Shown here: in pieces, positions 16,502-24,766 of the stretch
How positions within the stretch are numbered: the stretch's first letter is position 1
Layout of the letters: every line of letters begins with the position of its first letter
Source: Trebonia sp963822615
Lineage (GTDB): Bacteria; Actinomycetota; Actinomycetes; Streptosporangiales; Streptosporangiaceae
DNA: 64,000 nt
NCBI GenBank assembly: GCA_963822615.1
Contig: CAWGIM010000027.1
Location: forward strand, 16,738 to 80,737
Direction of reading: 5' to 3'
Notes under the pieces: model-generated
Databases searched by the model: none
The model's input: the letters and a program-made list of their open reading frames with translations, nothing else
Told to the model about the DNA's origin: nothing
Translations under genes and position numbers: made by a program

Positions 16502-17362
16502 TTACAGGTGGAAGTCGTACCACTTCAGGTACCCGCCGGCGTCGACCCGAAGCTGCTGCCCGGTGACGTAGCGCGCCTCGTCGGAGGCGAGGTAGAGCAC
16601 CGCGTTGCTGATGTCGACCGGCTCGACCCACGGGATCGGCATGCCCTGCTGGACGAAGAACGCGGGGGTGGCGTCTTCCTTGGTCGGGTTCTCCAGGTCG
16701 GGCCGGAAGGAGCGGTACATCGGCTCGCTCTGCAGCATGGGGGTGTTGACGTTGGTGGGGTGGACAACGTTGGCCCGGATCGACCGGGGGGCGAGCTCGC
16801 GCGCCAGGTCGTGCACGAAGCTGGACACCGCCCGCTTGGCCACCATGTAGGCGATGCCGCCGGAGTCGGCGCCGAGCTGCTGCTGCGGCAGCGTCACCAT
16901 GTAGGCGGCGGTCGAGCCGGTCGCGATGATCGAGGCACCCGCCTGCAGGTGCGGCAGGGCCGCGTGGATGGCGTTGATGATGCCGATCGCGTTGGTGTCG
17001 TACACGTCGGCCCACGCCTGCAGCGGCGTCTCGCTCTTCTGACCGATGATGCCCGCCTGGGCGACCACGATGTCGAGCTTGCCGAACTCGGCCAGGCCGC
17101 GCTCGATGGCGGCCGTAAGCTGGGCCCGCTCGCGCACGTCGGCTTCCACCGCGACGATCCGGCGGTCCTGCGCCTCCACCAGCCGGGCGGTCTCCTTGAG
17201 ATCATCCGGCGATGACAACGAGTAACCGAGGGAGTCGAGGTCGTGGCAGATGTCGACCGCGATGATGTCCGCGCCCTCTTCCGCCAGCCGCACCGCGTGG
17301 CTGCGTCCCTGACCGCGCCCGGCGCCAGTGACGAAGGCGACCTTGCCCTGCACGCGTCCCAT
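16502..17362 (-). CDS. Mycofactocin-coupled SDR
   Basis: A 286-residue SDR. Cofactor turn TGAGRGQGRSHAV, then AVDIC followed by an insertion before ETARLVEAQDRRIVAVEADVR, the layout of the subfamily whose NAD(H) is tightly bound and recycled by the redox peptide mycofactocin. Catalytic residues: GSTAA serine region and YMVAK. C-terminal ARYVTGQQLRVDAGG is typical. It is the first gene of the unit SDR-ferredoxin-P450-alcohol dehydrogenase and probably oxidises the alcohol made by the P450. ATG 17362. Mycofactocin dependence follows from subfamily membership; the biosynthesis genes are not in this window. Confidence 0.88.
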   Translation of the reverse strand: MGRVQGKVAFVTGAGRGQGRSHAVRLAEEGADIIAVDICHDLDSLGYSLSSPDDLKETARLVEAQDRRIVAVEADVRERAQLTAAIERGLAEFGKLDIVVAQAGIIGQKSETPLQAWADVYDTNAIGIINAIHAALPHLQAGASIIATGSTAAYMVTLPQQQLGADSGGIAYMVAKRAVSSFVHDLARELAPRSIRANVVHPTNVNTPMLQSEPMYRSFRPDLENPTKEDATPAFFVQQGMPIPWVEPVDISNAVLYLASDEARYVTGQQLRVDAGGYLKWYDFHL

Positions 17363-17443
17363 GCGTGCCCCTTTCCGTGACCGCTTGCTTGTGTATACAA
17401 AATCATCTTCCGGAAAACAAATAGTACTCTGATATGACCCTTA

Positions 17444-17459
17444 GGGGTGACCTCACCCC
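17444..17459. promoter_or_regulatory. Perfect inverted repeat in the aldehyde dehydrogenase leader
   Basis: GGGGTGA-CC-TCACCCC (7-bp arms, 2-nt spacer) ends 21 bases before the aldehyde dehydrogenase start, just upstream of its ribosome site, in the divergent region between the SDR and this gene. The short spacer fits a protein operator better than a hairpin. A second, shorter palindrome TTCCGGAA lies at about 17408-17415. Confidence 0.5.
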
Positions 17460-17480
17460 ACTCTCCAGAAGGAGACGCGG

Positions 17481-18917
17481 ATGTATCGCATGCTTATCGA
17501 CGGGAAGCTGGTCGCGGCCGACCGGACCTACCCGTCGATCAACCCGGCCACCGGCCAGGTAATTGACCAGGCGCCGGACGCCTCGGTGGCTGACGCCGAG
17601 GCCGCCGTCGCCGCCGCCCGGCACGCGTTCGACACCACGAGCTGGCCGACGGACGCCGGGTTCCGCGCCCGCTGCCTTGACCAGTTGTACAAGGCACTGG
17701 TGGAGCACAAGGAGGAGCTGCGCGAGCTGACCATCGCCGACGTGGGAGCGCCCCGGGTGCTCACCTACGGTGCCCAGCTCGAGGAGCCGTTCGAGATCGT
17801 CCGCTATTACGCCGACCTGCTGCCCGGCTACCCGCTGACCGAGGAGATTGGCGAGCTGGAGTTCCGCGGCCAGCGCCACCGCCGCTGGGTGGAGAAGGAG
17901 CCGGCCGGCGTCGTCGCCGCCATCATCGGCTACAACTACCCGACCCAGCTGGCCCTCGCGAAGCTGTCGCCCGCGCTGGCGGCCGGCTGCACGGTGGTGC
18001 TCAAGGCGGCGCCGGACGACCCGCTGATCACCCTCGCCCTGGGCGAGCTGATCGCCGAGCACACTGACATCCCGCCGGGCGTGGTCAACGTGATCTCCTC
18101 GTCCGAGGTGGCGGTGGGCGAGGTGCTGACCACCTCGCCCGACGTGGACGCGGTCACGTTCACCGGGTCCACCGCGACCGGCCGCCGGATCATGGCGGCC
18201 GCCAGCGCGACCATCAAGCGGGTGTTCCTTGAGCTTGGCGGCAAGTCGGCCCTGGTGGTGCTGGACGACGCCGACCTCGCCGGGCCGATCGGCACCGCCG
18301 CCTTCGCGACCTGCTCGCACGCCGGCCAGGGGTGCGCGATCCCGACCCGGATGCTGGTGCCGCGGGCCATGCACGACGCGCTCGTGGAGCAGGTGGTAGG
18401 CGCGATCAGCCGGGTGACCTACGGCGACCCGGCCGACCAGAACAACTACATGGGCCCGCTGATCAGCGAGAAGCAGCGGGACAAGGTGCACGGCATGGTC
18501 GAGCGGGCGGTCGCGGAGGGCGCCACCGTGGTGACCGGCGGCCAGAAGGTCGACGGCCCGGGCTTCTTCTACACCCCGACGGTGCTCACCAACGTCAACC
18601 CGGACAGCGAGATCGCCCAGGAAGAGGCGTTCGGCCCGATCCTGGTTATCATCCCGCACGACGGCGACGACGACGCGGTGCGGATCGCCAACAACTCGAT
18701 CTACGGGCTGTCGGGCGCGGTGTTCGGCAGCGAGGAGCGGGCCCTGGCGGTCGCGCGCAAGATCAGGAGCGGCACCATCGGGGTCAACGGCGGCGCCTGG
18801 TTCGGCCCGGACGTCCCGTTCGGCGGCTACAAGCAGTCCGGCGTGGGCCGGGAGATGGGCCCGGCCGGGCTCGAGGAGTTCCTCGAGATCAAGTCGCTGG
18901 CCCTGCCTGTTAGCTAG
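17481..18917 (+). CDS. NAD-dependent aldehyde dehydrogenase
   Basis: A 478-residue ALDH-superfamily enzyme oxidising an aldehyde to a carboxylic acid. Seen: catalytic Glu in LELGGKSA near residue 253, catalytic Cys in GQGCAIPTR near residue 286, and the C-terminal PFGGYKQSGVGRE. The ATG is preceded by AAGGAG at ideal spacing. It is divergent from the SDR-ferredoxin-P450 operon and faces the solute-binding gene, from which a strong hairpin separates it. The acid it forms could be the substrate of the CaiB/BaiF CoA-transferase. Confidence 0.94.
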   Translation: MYRMLIDGKLVAADRTYPSINPATGQVIDQAPDASVADAEAAVAAARHAFDTTSWPTDAGFRARCLDQLYKALVEHKEELRELTIADVGAPRVLTYGAQLEEPFEIVRYYADLLPGYPLTEEIGELEFRGQRHRRWVEKEPAGVVAAIIGYNYPTQLALAKLSPALAAGCTVVLKAAPDDPLITLALGELIAEHTDIPPGVVNVISSSEVAVGEVLTTSPDVDAVTFTGSTATGRRIMAAASATIKRVFLELGGKSALVVLDDADLAGPIGTAAFATCSHAGQGCAIPTRMLVPRAMHDALVEQVVGAISRVTYGDPADQNNYMGPLISEKQRDKVHGMVERAVAEGATVVTGGQKVDGPGFFYTPTVLTNVNPDSEIAQEEAFGPILVIIPHDGDDDAVRIANNSIYGLSGAVFGSEERALAVARKIRSGTIGVNGGAWFGPDVPFGGYKQSGVGREMGPAGLEEFLEIKSLALPVS

Positions 18918-18960
18918 CCCTGCCGGTTAGCTAGCACTGCCGGCCGGATAGGACCAGCAC

Positions 18961-19004
18961 AGTGGCCCGCGGCCTGCCGCTGGATGCGGCGGCCGCGGGC
19001 CACT
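18961..19004. terminator. Bidirectional hairpin between convergent genes
   Basis: AGTGGCCCGCGGCC (18961-18974) pairs fully with 18991-19004, and inside it GCCGC pairs with GCGGC around a TGGAT loop. The hairpin lies between the convergent aldehyde dehydrogenase and solute-binding genes and could terminate both. Confidence 0.8.
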
Positions 19005-19035
19005 GGCCCCGGAGGGCACGGGCTTAGCGGCCCTG

Positions 19036-20469
19036 TTAACTGGTGAGGTTCAGCTTCAGGTTGGCGATGTTGGCCGGGTTGCAGTCGAAGGTGCCCGGCG
19101 TGGCCGGGTAGACCCGCTTCCACTGGCCGTTCACCACCTGGCTGATCGCGTCGCAGGGCGAGGGCTCATGGGCGGCGATGTCGGTGGTGCCGATGATGCC
19201 GTCCGCGTCGAAGGCGGTCTCCTTGTTCAGCGCGGCGAACAGCGTCTGCCGGTCGAGCGTGCCGCCGTTCGCGGTCGCCTTGACCACCGCGTCCTGGAAC
19301 AGCAGCGCCATCACGTAGGACTCGATCGCCTCGCCGTTGATGTTGTTGATCCCGCCCATGAAGCTGATCAGCGCCTTGAGCTGGGGATTGGCCTGCGAAT
19401 CGGTGTAGAAGGGCAGGTAGTTGGTCGACGCGTACTCCCCGTCGGCGTCCGCGCCGCCCTCTTGGATGAAGCTGGAGTCATAGCAGCCGGTGTCACACGC
19501 CCACACCTTCACCGTGTTCACCCCCTGCAGCTTCGCTTCCCGGCGGAGCAGGACGGTCTGCGGCGGGGTCGCACCGCCGTAGCCGAAGGTCGAGCCGTGC
19601 TGCTTCATGACCTGGATGAACGGGGTGAGCTGGCTCTGCGGGGACAGCGCGGACGGAGTGTAGATCCCCTGCCCGTCCTTCCCGATGCCCAGGTTGACGG
19701 CGCCCTGGATGGTGGGCAGCTTCTCGATCTTCGCCGTCTGCACGTCACCGTCGAAGACAAAGATGCCGTGCAGGTTCTTGAATTGCGACGTGTAGTACCG
19801 GAAGTCGCCGACGTTAACCGAGTAGCTCTGCGGATTGTCCTTAGCGCTTGCGCAGTAAGGGCCGTAGCCCTCGGGCAGGTAGGTGTCTTTGTCACAAGCC
19901 AGGGGCGGGAAAGCGACAAAGGCGAGGTTGGGAATGCCGGCCGGCTGGCCCGCGGAGTTCTTGCAGTTATCGATGTCACTGAGGTCGTTGAGCTCGGTGG
20001 TGGCGGTGCCGACCAGCGCGAAATCGTTCTGGCAGGCCTGGATGACGCAGTTGGCGGTGGCGTTCGGGTCCAGCTTGGAGTCGCAGAAGTCGACCACGAC
20101 CTTCCGGCCGGCCAGCCCGCCCGCCGCGTTGACCATGGCCGCCCACGCCTTGATCACGTTCTCGTTCTTCTGGAACAGCCCTGGCTCGATGGGCGTGTTC
20201 ACGTCGGCGATGATCGCCACCCGGATCTGCGACTTGGTGAGCCCGACGTCCGTGCCCGGCGAGGCCTGCCCGAGCCCGATCGACGCCGCGGTCCCGGTGG
20301 CCGCGGGCGACCCGCTGGTTCCGGCCGAGCCGGGGGCGCCCGCGGACGCACTGGCCGGGGTCGAGCTGGCCGACGTCGAGCTGGCCGACGAGCAGCCCGC
20401 GAACGCGACCATCGCCGCTACCGCGCAGGCTATAACCGCTAGAAGCCGGCACCTTTTTCGTTTCACCAT
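19036..20469 (-). CDS. ABC importer solute-binding lipoprotein, branched-chain/Leu-Ile-Val type
   Basis: A 477-residue periplasmic-binding-protein type I lipoprotein. The N-terminus is KRKR, a hydrophobic stretch and a lipobox VAFAGC (lipidated Cys near residue 26), then a Ser/Ala/Thr linker of about 45 residues and the ligand domain (IRVAIIADVNTP; VGTATTELND; extra cysteine pairs such as CDTGC). No permease gene is next to it; the only permease in the window is at 54796. It could feed that importer or one elsewhere. Its location inside the catabolic genes suggests uptake of the pathway substrate; inference. Confidence 0.88.
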   Translation of the reverse strand: MVKRKRCRLLAVIACAVAAMVAFAGCSSASSTSASSTPASASAGAPGSAGTSGSPAATGTAASIGLGQASPGTDVGLTKSQIRVAIIADVNTPIEPGLFQKNENVIKAWAAMVNAAGGLAGRKVVVDFCDSKLDPNATANCVIQACQNDFALVGTATTELNDLSDIDNCKNSAGQPAGIPNLAFVAFPPLACDKDTYLPEGYGPYCASAKDNPQSYSVNVGDFRYYTSQFKNLHGIFVFDGDVQTAKIEKLPTIQGAVNLGIGKDGQGIYTPSALSPQSQLTPFIQVMKQHGSTFGYGGATPPQTVLLRREAKLQGVNTVKVWACDTGCYDSSFIQEGGADADGEYASTNYLPFYTDSQANPQLKALISFMGGINNINGEAIESYVMALLFQDAVVKATANGGTLDRQTLFAALNKETAFDADGIIGTTDIAAHEPSPCDAISQVVNGQWKRVYPATPGTFDCNPANIANLKLNLTS

Positions 20470-20494
20470 GCTGCGCCTTTACAACGAGATCCTC

Positions 20495-20521
20495 GAAAAG
20501 GATTTTTGCCGAATCCTTTTC
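20495..20521. promoter_or_regulatory. Inverted repeat upstream of the solute-binding gene
   Basis: GAAAAGGAT (20495-20503) and ATCCTTTTC (20513-20521), 9-bp perfect arms with a 9-nt spacer, begin 26 bases upstream of the solute-binding gene start. Candidate operator or leader hairpin. The rest of 20522-20665 holds nothing I can recognise. Confidence 0.45.
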
Positions 20522-20665
20522 CGGTTCACTGACAGGCGTCAACGGTATTGCGCAGGCCAGGCTGCTGTGCTGGCCCTGGCCGGTGACCGGGACAGTAATC
20601 CGCGGATCGCGGTAAAGCGCGGTATAGCGCGCCAGGCGTTTTGCGGCGCGGCCCTTATGCGGGTG

Positions 20666-22015
20666 TCAGGCCGATCTTTGCGAGCCGGCGTTGACCGGGG
20701 CGGCGAGCTGCTGCTCGTCCACCAGCACCTGCAGCCGGGCGATCGTCTCATCCAGCCCGTCACCGATCCGGGGACCCGGGGTAAAGGTGGCCGGCAGGTG
20801 CTTCATGCCCTGGATGATGCCGATCGTCTGGTAGTGCTCGGCCCCGGCCGGGTCGCACACGTAGTCCGGCATCCGGTCGAGCACCGCCAGCACCATCCGC
20901 TTGAACACGGTGCGGGCCACGTTGGACCCGATGCAGCGGTGGATGCCGAGGCCGAAGCTGTGGTGCCGGTTCCCGGTCCGGTCCAGGTGCAGGTGGTTCG
21001 GGTCGGGGAAGATCTCGGGGTCGCGGTTGGACATCGCCCATGACAGGTAAAGCCGCTCGCCCTCCTTGAACCGCTGGCCCGCGATCTCGCAGTCAGCCGA
21101 GATCGTCCGCCCGTCACCCGGCGCCGGGGTAAAGAAGCGCAGGAACTCCTCGGTGGCCGGGTTGATCAGCGTGTCCCGCTCGGCCGACAGCCGCGCCCGG
21201 TCAGCCGGGTTCTCCGACAGCCACTCGAGCGCGTGCGCGGTCAGCGCGGTGGTGGTGTCGAACCCGCCGCCGATCAGCAGCGTGAGCACGCCGACGAGCT
21301 CCATGTCGTCCGGCGTCGCGCCGTTGATGGTGGCCCGGGCCAGCGCGTCGATCATGCCCGGCCGCGGGCTGGCCTTGATCTGGGTGAAGTGGGCGTACAG
21401 GTCCTGGAACATCGCCATCTGCATCTCGCGCAGCCGTGCGGTGGCGACCTCGTCCTGCGGCGGGGTGTAGACCGAGGCGTGGGCGGGCTCGACGTAGACG
21501 TCCCACTGCTTCAGCGGGATCCCGAGCATGGCCAGGGTGAGCACGGCCGGGACGATGTTGGCCAGGTCGTCGACGAAGTCGATCCGCCCGGTCTCGATCT
21601 TCTCGTTCAGGCTGGCCCGCACCAGCTCGTCCACCACCGGCAGCCACCGGGCGACCGCGGCGGGCGACAGGTACGGGTTGAGGAGCTGCCGGTAATGCCG
21701 CTGCTCGGGGGGGTCCATCTCCAGGAAGCCGCCCCGGAACTGGCTCTCGGCGGCCGGGATCGAAATCCCCTGGTAGCCGCGCTTCTCATGGGTGACGTCG
21801 TGGTCGTTGGACAGGTACTCGGCCGACCGGGCCAGCTCGAATACCTCGGCGTGGCCGGCCGCCACCCAGTGGCCGCCGTAGGTGTCACTCCAGGCGACCG
21901 GGAACTTGGCCAGCATCTCCGAGGTAATCGCCTCGAACTGGCCCCGGTACCCGGGATCATGCCGGGCGAAATGGTAGCGGGGCTGCTTGCGACCGGTGTC
22001 GTCTTGGATGCTCAC
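20666..22015 (-). CDS. Cytochrome P450 (paralogue 2 of 3)
   Basis: A 449-residue P450 with the same motifs as its paralogues: GGGFDTTT I-helix, EEFLRFF ExxR, FGLGIHRCIGSN heme loop. It starts at ATG 22015, 48 bases after the stop of the third copy, so the two are a tandem duplication. It shares a 59-bp identical block (21078-21136) with the first copy. No ferredoxin sits directly beside it; those at 16263 and 26738 could serve. Differences among the copies are concentrated in the 170-240 region (around YTPPQDEVATARLRE), which usually lines the substrate pocket, so specificities may differ. Confidence 0.95.
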   Translation of the reverse strand: MSIQDDTGRKQPRYHFARHDPGYRGQFEAITSEMLAKFPVAWSDTYGGHWVAAGHAEVFELARSAEYLSNDHDVTHEKRGYQGISIPAAESQFRGGFLEMDPPEQRHYRQLLNPYLSPAAVARWLPVVDELVRASLNEKIETGRIDFVDDLANIVPAVLTLAMLGIPLKQWDVYVEPAHASVYTPPQDEVATARLREMQMAMFQDLYAHFTQIKASPRPGMIDALARATINGATPDDMELVGVLTLLIGGGFDTTTALTAHALEWLSENPADRARLSAERDTLINPATEEFLRFFTPAPGDGRTISADCEIAGQRFKEGERLYLSWAMSNRDPEIFPDPNHLHLDRTGNRHHSFGLGIHRCIGSNVARTVFKRMVLAVLDRMPDYVCDPAGAEHYQTIGIIQGMKHLPATFTPGPRIGDGLDETIARLQVLVDEQQLAAPVNAGSQRSA

Positions 22016-22063
22016 GGTGCCTCCTGGCCGGGTGATGGGAAATGCACCGGGTCAATCGTCACG

Positions 22064-23416
22064 TTACGCTTTCGCGACCGGGGCGGCCAGTTGCTGCTCG
22101 TCCACCAGCACCTGCAGCCGGGCGATCGTCTCATCCAGCCCGTCACCGACCCGGGGACCGGGGGTGAACGTCGCGGGCAGGTGCTTCATGCCCTGGATGG
22201 TGCCGATCGTCTGGTAGTGCTCGGCCCCGGCCGGGTCGCAGACGTAGTCCGGCATCCGGTCGAGCACGGCCAGGATCATCCGCTTGAACACCGTCCGGGC
22301 CACGTTCGACCCGATGCAGCGGTGGATGCCGAGGCCGAAGCTGTGATGCCGGTTCCCGGTCCGGTCCAGGTGCACGTGATTCGGGTCAGGGAACACCTCC
22401 GGGTCGCGGTTCGACATCGCCCACGACAGCCACAGCCGCTCCCCCTCCTTGAACCGCTGCCCCGCGATCTCGCAGTCAGCCGAGATCGTCCGCCCGTCAC
22501 CCGGCGCCGGGGCGAAGAACCGCAGGAACTCCTCGGTCGCCGGGTTGATCAGCGTGTCCCGCTCAGCCGACAGCCGCGCCCGCTCAGCCGGGTGCTGGGA
22601 GAGCCACTCGAGCGAGCGCGCGGTCAGCGCGGTGGTGGTGTCGAACCCGCCGCCGATCAGCAGCGAGAGCACGCCGACGAGCTCCATGTCGTCCGGGTGC
22701 TTGCCGTTGATGGTGGCCCGGGCGAGGGCGTCGATCATGCCCGGCCGCGGGCTCGCCTTGATCTGGTTGAAGTGGCCGAACAGGTTCGCGTACATGGCCA
22801 TGTTCAGCTCGGCCAGGCGCGCCATCGCGGCCGCGTCCTGCGGCGGGGTGTACACCTGGGCATGGGCCGGCTCGACGTAGATGTCCCAGTCCGTCAGCGG
22901 TACCCCCAGCATGGCCAGGGTGAGCACCGCCGGGACGATGTTGGCCAGGTCGTCGACGAAGTCGATCCGCCCGGTCTCGATCTTCTCGTTCAGGCTGGCC
23001 CGCACCAGCTCGTCCACCACCGGCAGCCACCGGGCGACCGCGGCGGGCGACAGGTACGGGTTGAGCAGCTGCCGGTAATGCCGCTGCTCAGGGGGGTCCA
23101 TCTCCAGGAAGCCGCCCCGGAACTGGCTTTCCACGGCGGGGATCGAAATTCCCTTGTAGCCGCGCTTCTCGTGGGTGACGTCGTGGTCGTTGGACAGGTA
23201 CTCGGCCGACCGGGCGAGGTCGAATACCTCGGCGTGGCCGGCCGCCACCCAGTGGCCGCCGTAGGTGTCACTCCAGGCGACCGGGAACTTGGTCAGCATC
23301 TCCGAGGTGATCGCCTCGAACTCGCCCCGGTAGTCGGCCGCGTGCCGGTCGAACTGGTAGCGGTGCTGCTTACGCTCGGCGTCTTCGATGCTCACGGCGT
23401 CTTCTTCGATGCTCAT
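22064..23416 (-). CDS. Cytochrome P450 (paralogue 3 of 3)
   Basis: A 450-residue P450 nearly the same as paralogue 2 over most of its length, except in the 180-215 segment (YTPPQDAAAMARLAELN). I-helix GGGFDTTT, ExxR EEFLRFF and heme loop FGLGIHRCIGSN are intact. Its heme-region DNA is identical over 286 bp to paralogue 1, not to its tandem neighbour, which shows gene conversion. The N-terminus contains a small repeat (MSIEEDAVSIEDAE); the internal ATG at 23398 is an alternative start. It follows the SRPBCC gene by 33 bases in the operon starting at 25633. Confidence 0.95.
   Translation of the reverse strand: MSIEEDAVSIEDAERKQHRYQFDRHAADYRGEFEAITSEMLTKFPVAWSDTYGGHWVAAGHAEVFDLARSAEYLSNDHDVTHEKRGYKGISIPAVESQFRGGFLEMDPPEQRHYRQLLNPYLSPAAVARWLPVVDELVRASLNEKIETGRIDFVDDLANIVPAVLTLAMLGVPLTDWDIYVEPAHAQVYTPPQDAAAMARLAELNMAMYANLFGHFNQIKASPRPGMIDALARATINGKHPDDMELVGVLSLLIGGGFDTTTALTARSLEWLSQHPAERARLSAERDTLINPATEEFLRFFAPAPGDGRTISADCEIAGQRFKEGERLWLSWAMSNRDPEVFPDPNHVHLDRTGNRHHSFGLGIHRCIGSNVARTVFKRMILAVLDRMPDYVCDPAGAEHYQTIGTIQGMKHLPATFTPGPRVGDGLDETIARLQVLVDEQQLAAPVAKA
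22227..22512. repeat. 286-bp block identical to 15061-15346
   Basis: Partner copy of the gene-conversion tract described at 15061-15346; it covers the heme loop and ExxR coding region of the third P450. Confidence 0.9.
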
Positions 23417-23449
23417 GGTGCCTCCTGGTCGACCTGGTGATATTGCCAG

Positions 23450-23851
23450 CTAGCTCGCTGCGTGCGCGTTGACCGACGCGACAAGCTCGCCGAACAGCGC
23501 CTGGTAGCCGGCCGCGCGCTGCTCGGCCAGCTCGTGCGGCAGGTAGTCGGTGACCCAGCTCAGGGTCACGGCGCCGTCCTTGTCCTCGTCGACCCGCATC
23601 TCGGCGTGGTGGTGCTCGGCCCCGTTCAGCCCGGGGATGGTGTAGGAGGCACGGCGGCGCACCGGGTCCACGGTCACGTTGCGCTCCCGGATCTCCGTTC
23701 CGCCCGGCATGGTGACTACCCGGTACTCGCCGTCGCGGGTCGCCACCCCGGCCGAGAACGGCTGGACCTCCGACCGGGTGAACCGGTCGAGGTAGTCCCA
23801 CGCCACGTCGGCCGGCACGTCGAGTCGTGCGGCGAGGTGAATGCTGGCCAC
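23450..23851 (-). CDS. SRPBCC (START/polyketide-cyclase-like) protein
   Basis: A 133-residue helix-grip protein: IHLAARLDVPADVAWDYLDR is the typical first strand and helix, then beta strands and a long C-terminal helix (LAEQRAAGYQALFGELVAS). Such proteins bind hydrophobic ligands or act as cyclases or hydratases. GTG 23851 is chosen because a near-perfect AGGAGGAA precedes it; a longer open frame upstream is not protein-like. Located between a mycofactocin-type SDR and two P450s, it may bind or deliver the hydrophobic substrate. No catalytic residues can be assigned. Confidence 0.82.
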   Translation of the reverse strand: MASIHLAARLDVPADVAWDYLDRFTRSEVQPFSAGVATRDGEYRVVTMPGGTEIRERNVTVDPVRRRASYTIPGLNGAEHHHAEMRVDEDKDGAVTLSWVTDYLPHELAEQRAAGYQALFGELVASVNAHAAS

Positions 23852-23906
23852 CCGTTCCTCCTGCTGGTTGGGGTCTTGTTGGTTGGGGTCTTGTTTGTCG
23901 GCTTGG

Positions 23907-24722
23907 CTAGCGGTTGGTGCGGCCGAGGTCGACCGGGAGCTGGATGCCGGTGATATGCCTGGCGTCGTCCGAGGCGAGCCAGGTGACGGCGGCGGCGATG
24001 TCCTCCGGCTCGCTGACCGGGTCGGGCAGCGAGCCCATGTACAGGATCCCGAGCGCGGGGTCGGCGTCCACCAGCTCCCGTACCCCCGGCTTGAGGTCGG
24101 TGTTGACACCGAACGGGTGGACCGAGTTGACCCGGATGTTGTACTTGGCCAGCTCGTTGGCCAGTGTCTTGGCCAGGCCGGTTACCCCGTGCTTGGCCGC
24201 CACGTAGTCCGCCAGCAGGGGCAGGCCGACCAGGCCGGCGACCGAGCTGGTGAACACGATGGCGCCGCCGGTGCCCTGCTCGATCAGCACCGGGATGGCC
24301 GCCCGGGCGGTGTAGTAGGCGCCGGTGAGGCAGATGCCGATGGTCTCGTCCCAGTTCTCGAGCGGGATCTCCCACGCCCTGGCGGCCGTTGTCATCCCGG
24401 CGTTGGCCACCACCACGTCGAGCCGGCCGAGCTCGGCTACCCCCTGGGCGACCGCCGCCGCCACCCCCTCGTAGTCACGGACGTCGGTGATGCTGGTGAC
24501 GATCCGCCGGTCGTACTTCTCCACCAGGCGGGCCGTTTCCGCCAGGTCGGCCGGGGTGGCACCGGGGTAGGTGGTGGTCGGCAGGTCAGCGCAGATGTCG
24601 AGCGCGATGATGTCGGCGCCCTCGGCCGCGAAGCGCAGCGCCTCGGCCCGGCCCTGCCCGCGGGCGGCACCGGTGATGAAGACCACTTTCCCCTCGAACC
24701 GGCGCGGGTATTCCGTTGGCAT
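23907..24722 (-). CDS. Mycofactocin-coupled SDR
   Basis: A 271-residue SDR with TGAARGQGRAEALR at the cofactor site, ALDICADLP, then the subfamily insertion and ETARLVEKYDRRIV; catalytic SSVAG and YVAAK; HITGIQLPVDLG near the end. ATG 24722 is taken because AAGAAGGAGCC precedes it; an upstream ATG at 24743 has no ribosome site. Second gene of the SDR-SDR-SRPBCC-P450-P450 operon. It probably oxidises the P450 product; mycofactocin coupling is inferred from the subfamily. Confidence 0.88.
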   Translation of the reverse strand: MPTEYPRRFEGKVVFITGAARGQGRAEALRFAAEGADIIALDICADLPTTTYPGATPADLAETARLVEKYDRRIVTSITDVRDYEGVAAAVAQGVAELGRLDVVVANAGMTTAARAWEIPLENWDETIGICLTGAYYTARAAIPVLIEQGTGGAIVFTSSVAGLVGLPLLADYVAAKHGVTGLAKTLANELAKYNIRVNSVHPFGVNTDLKPGVRELVDADPALGILYMGSLPDPVSEPEDIAAAVTWLASDDARHITGIQLPVDLGRTNR

Positions 24723-24766
24723 GACGGGCTCCTTCTTGGTCATCGGCCGTGGTTATCGGCCGTTGG

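Noticed and set aside
21233..23440. 735-codon open frame on the plus strand
   Set aside because: Runs antisense to two intact P450 genes; composition (Arg, Val, His, Gln) is that of a mirror frame.
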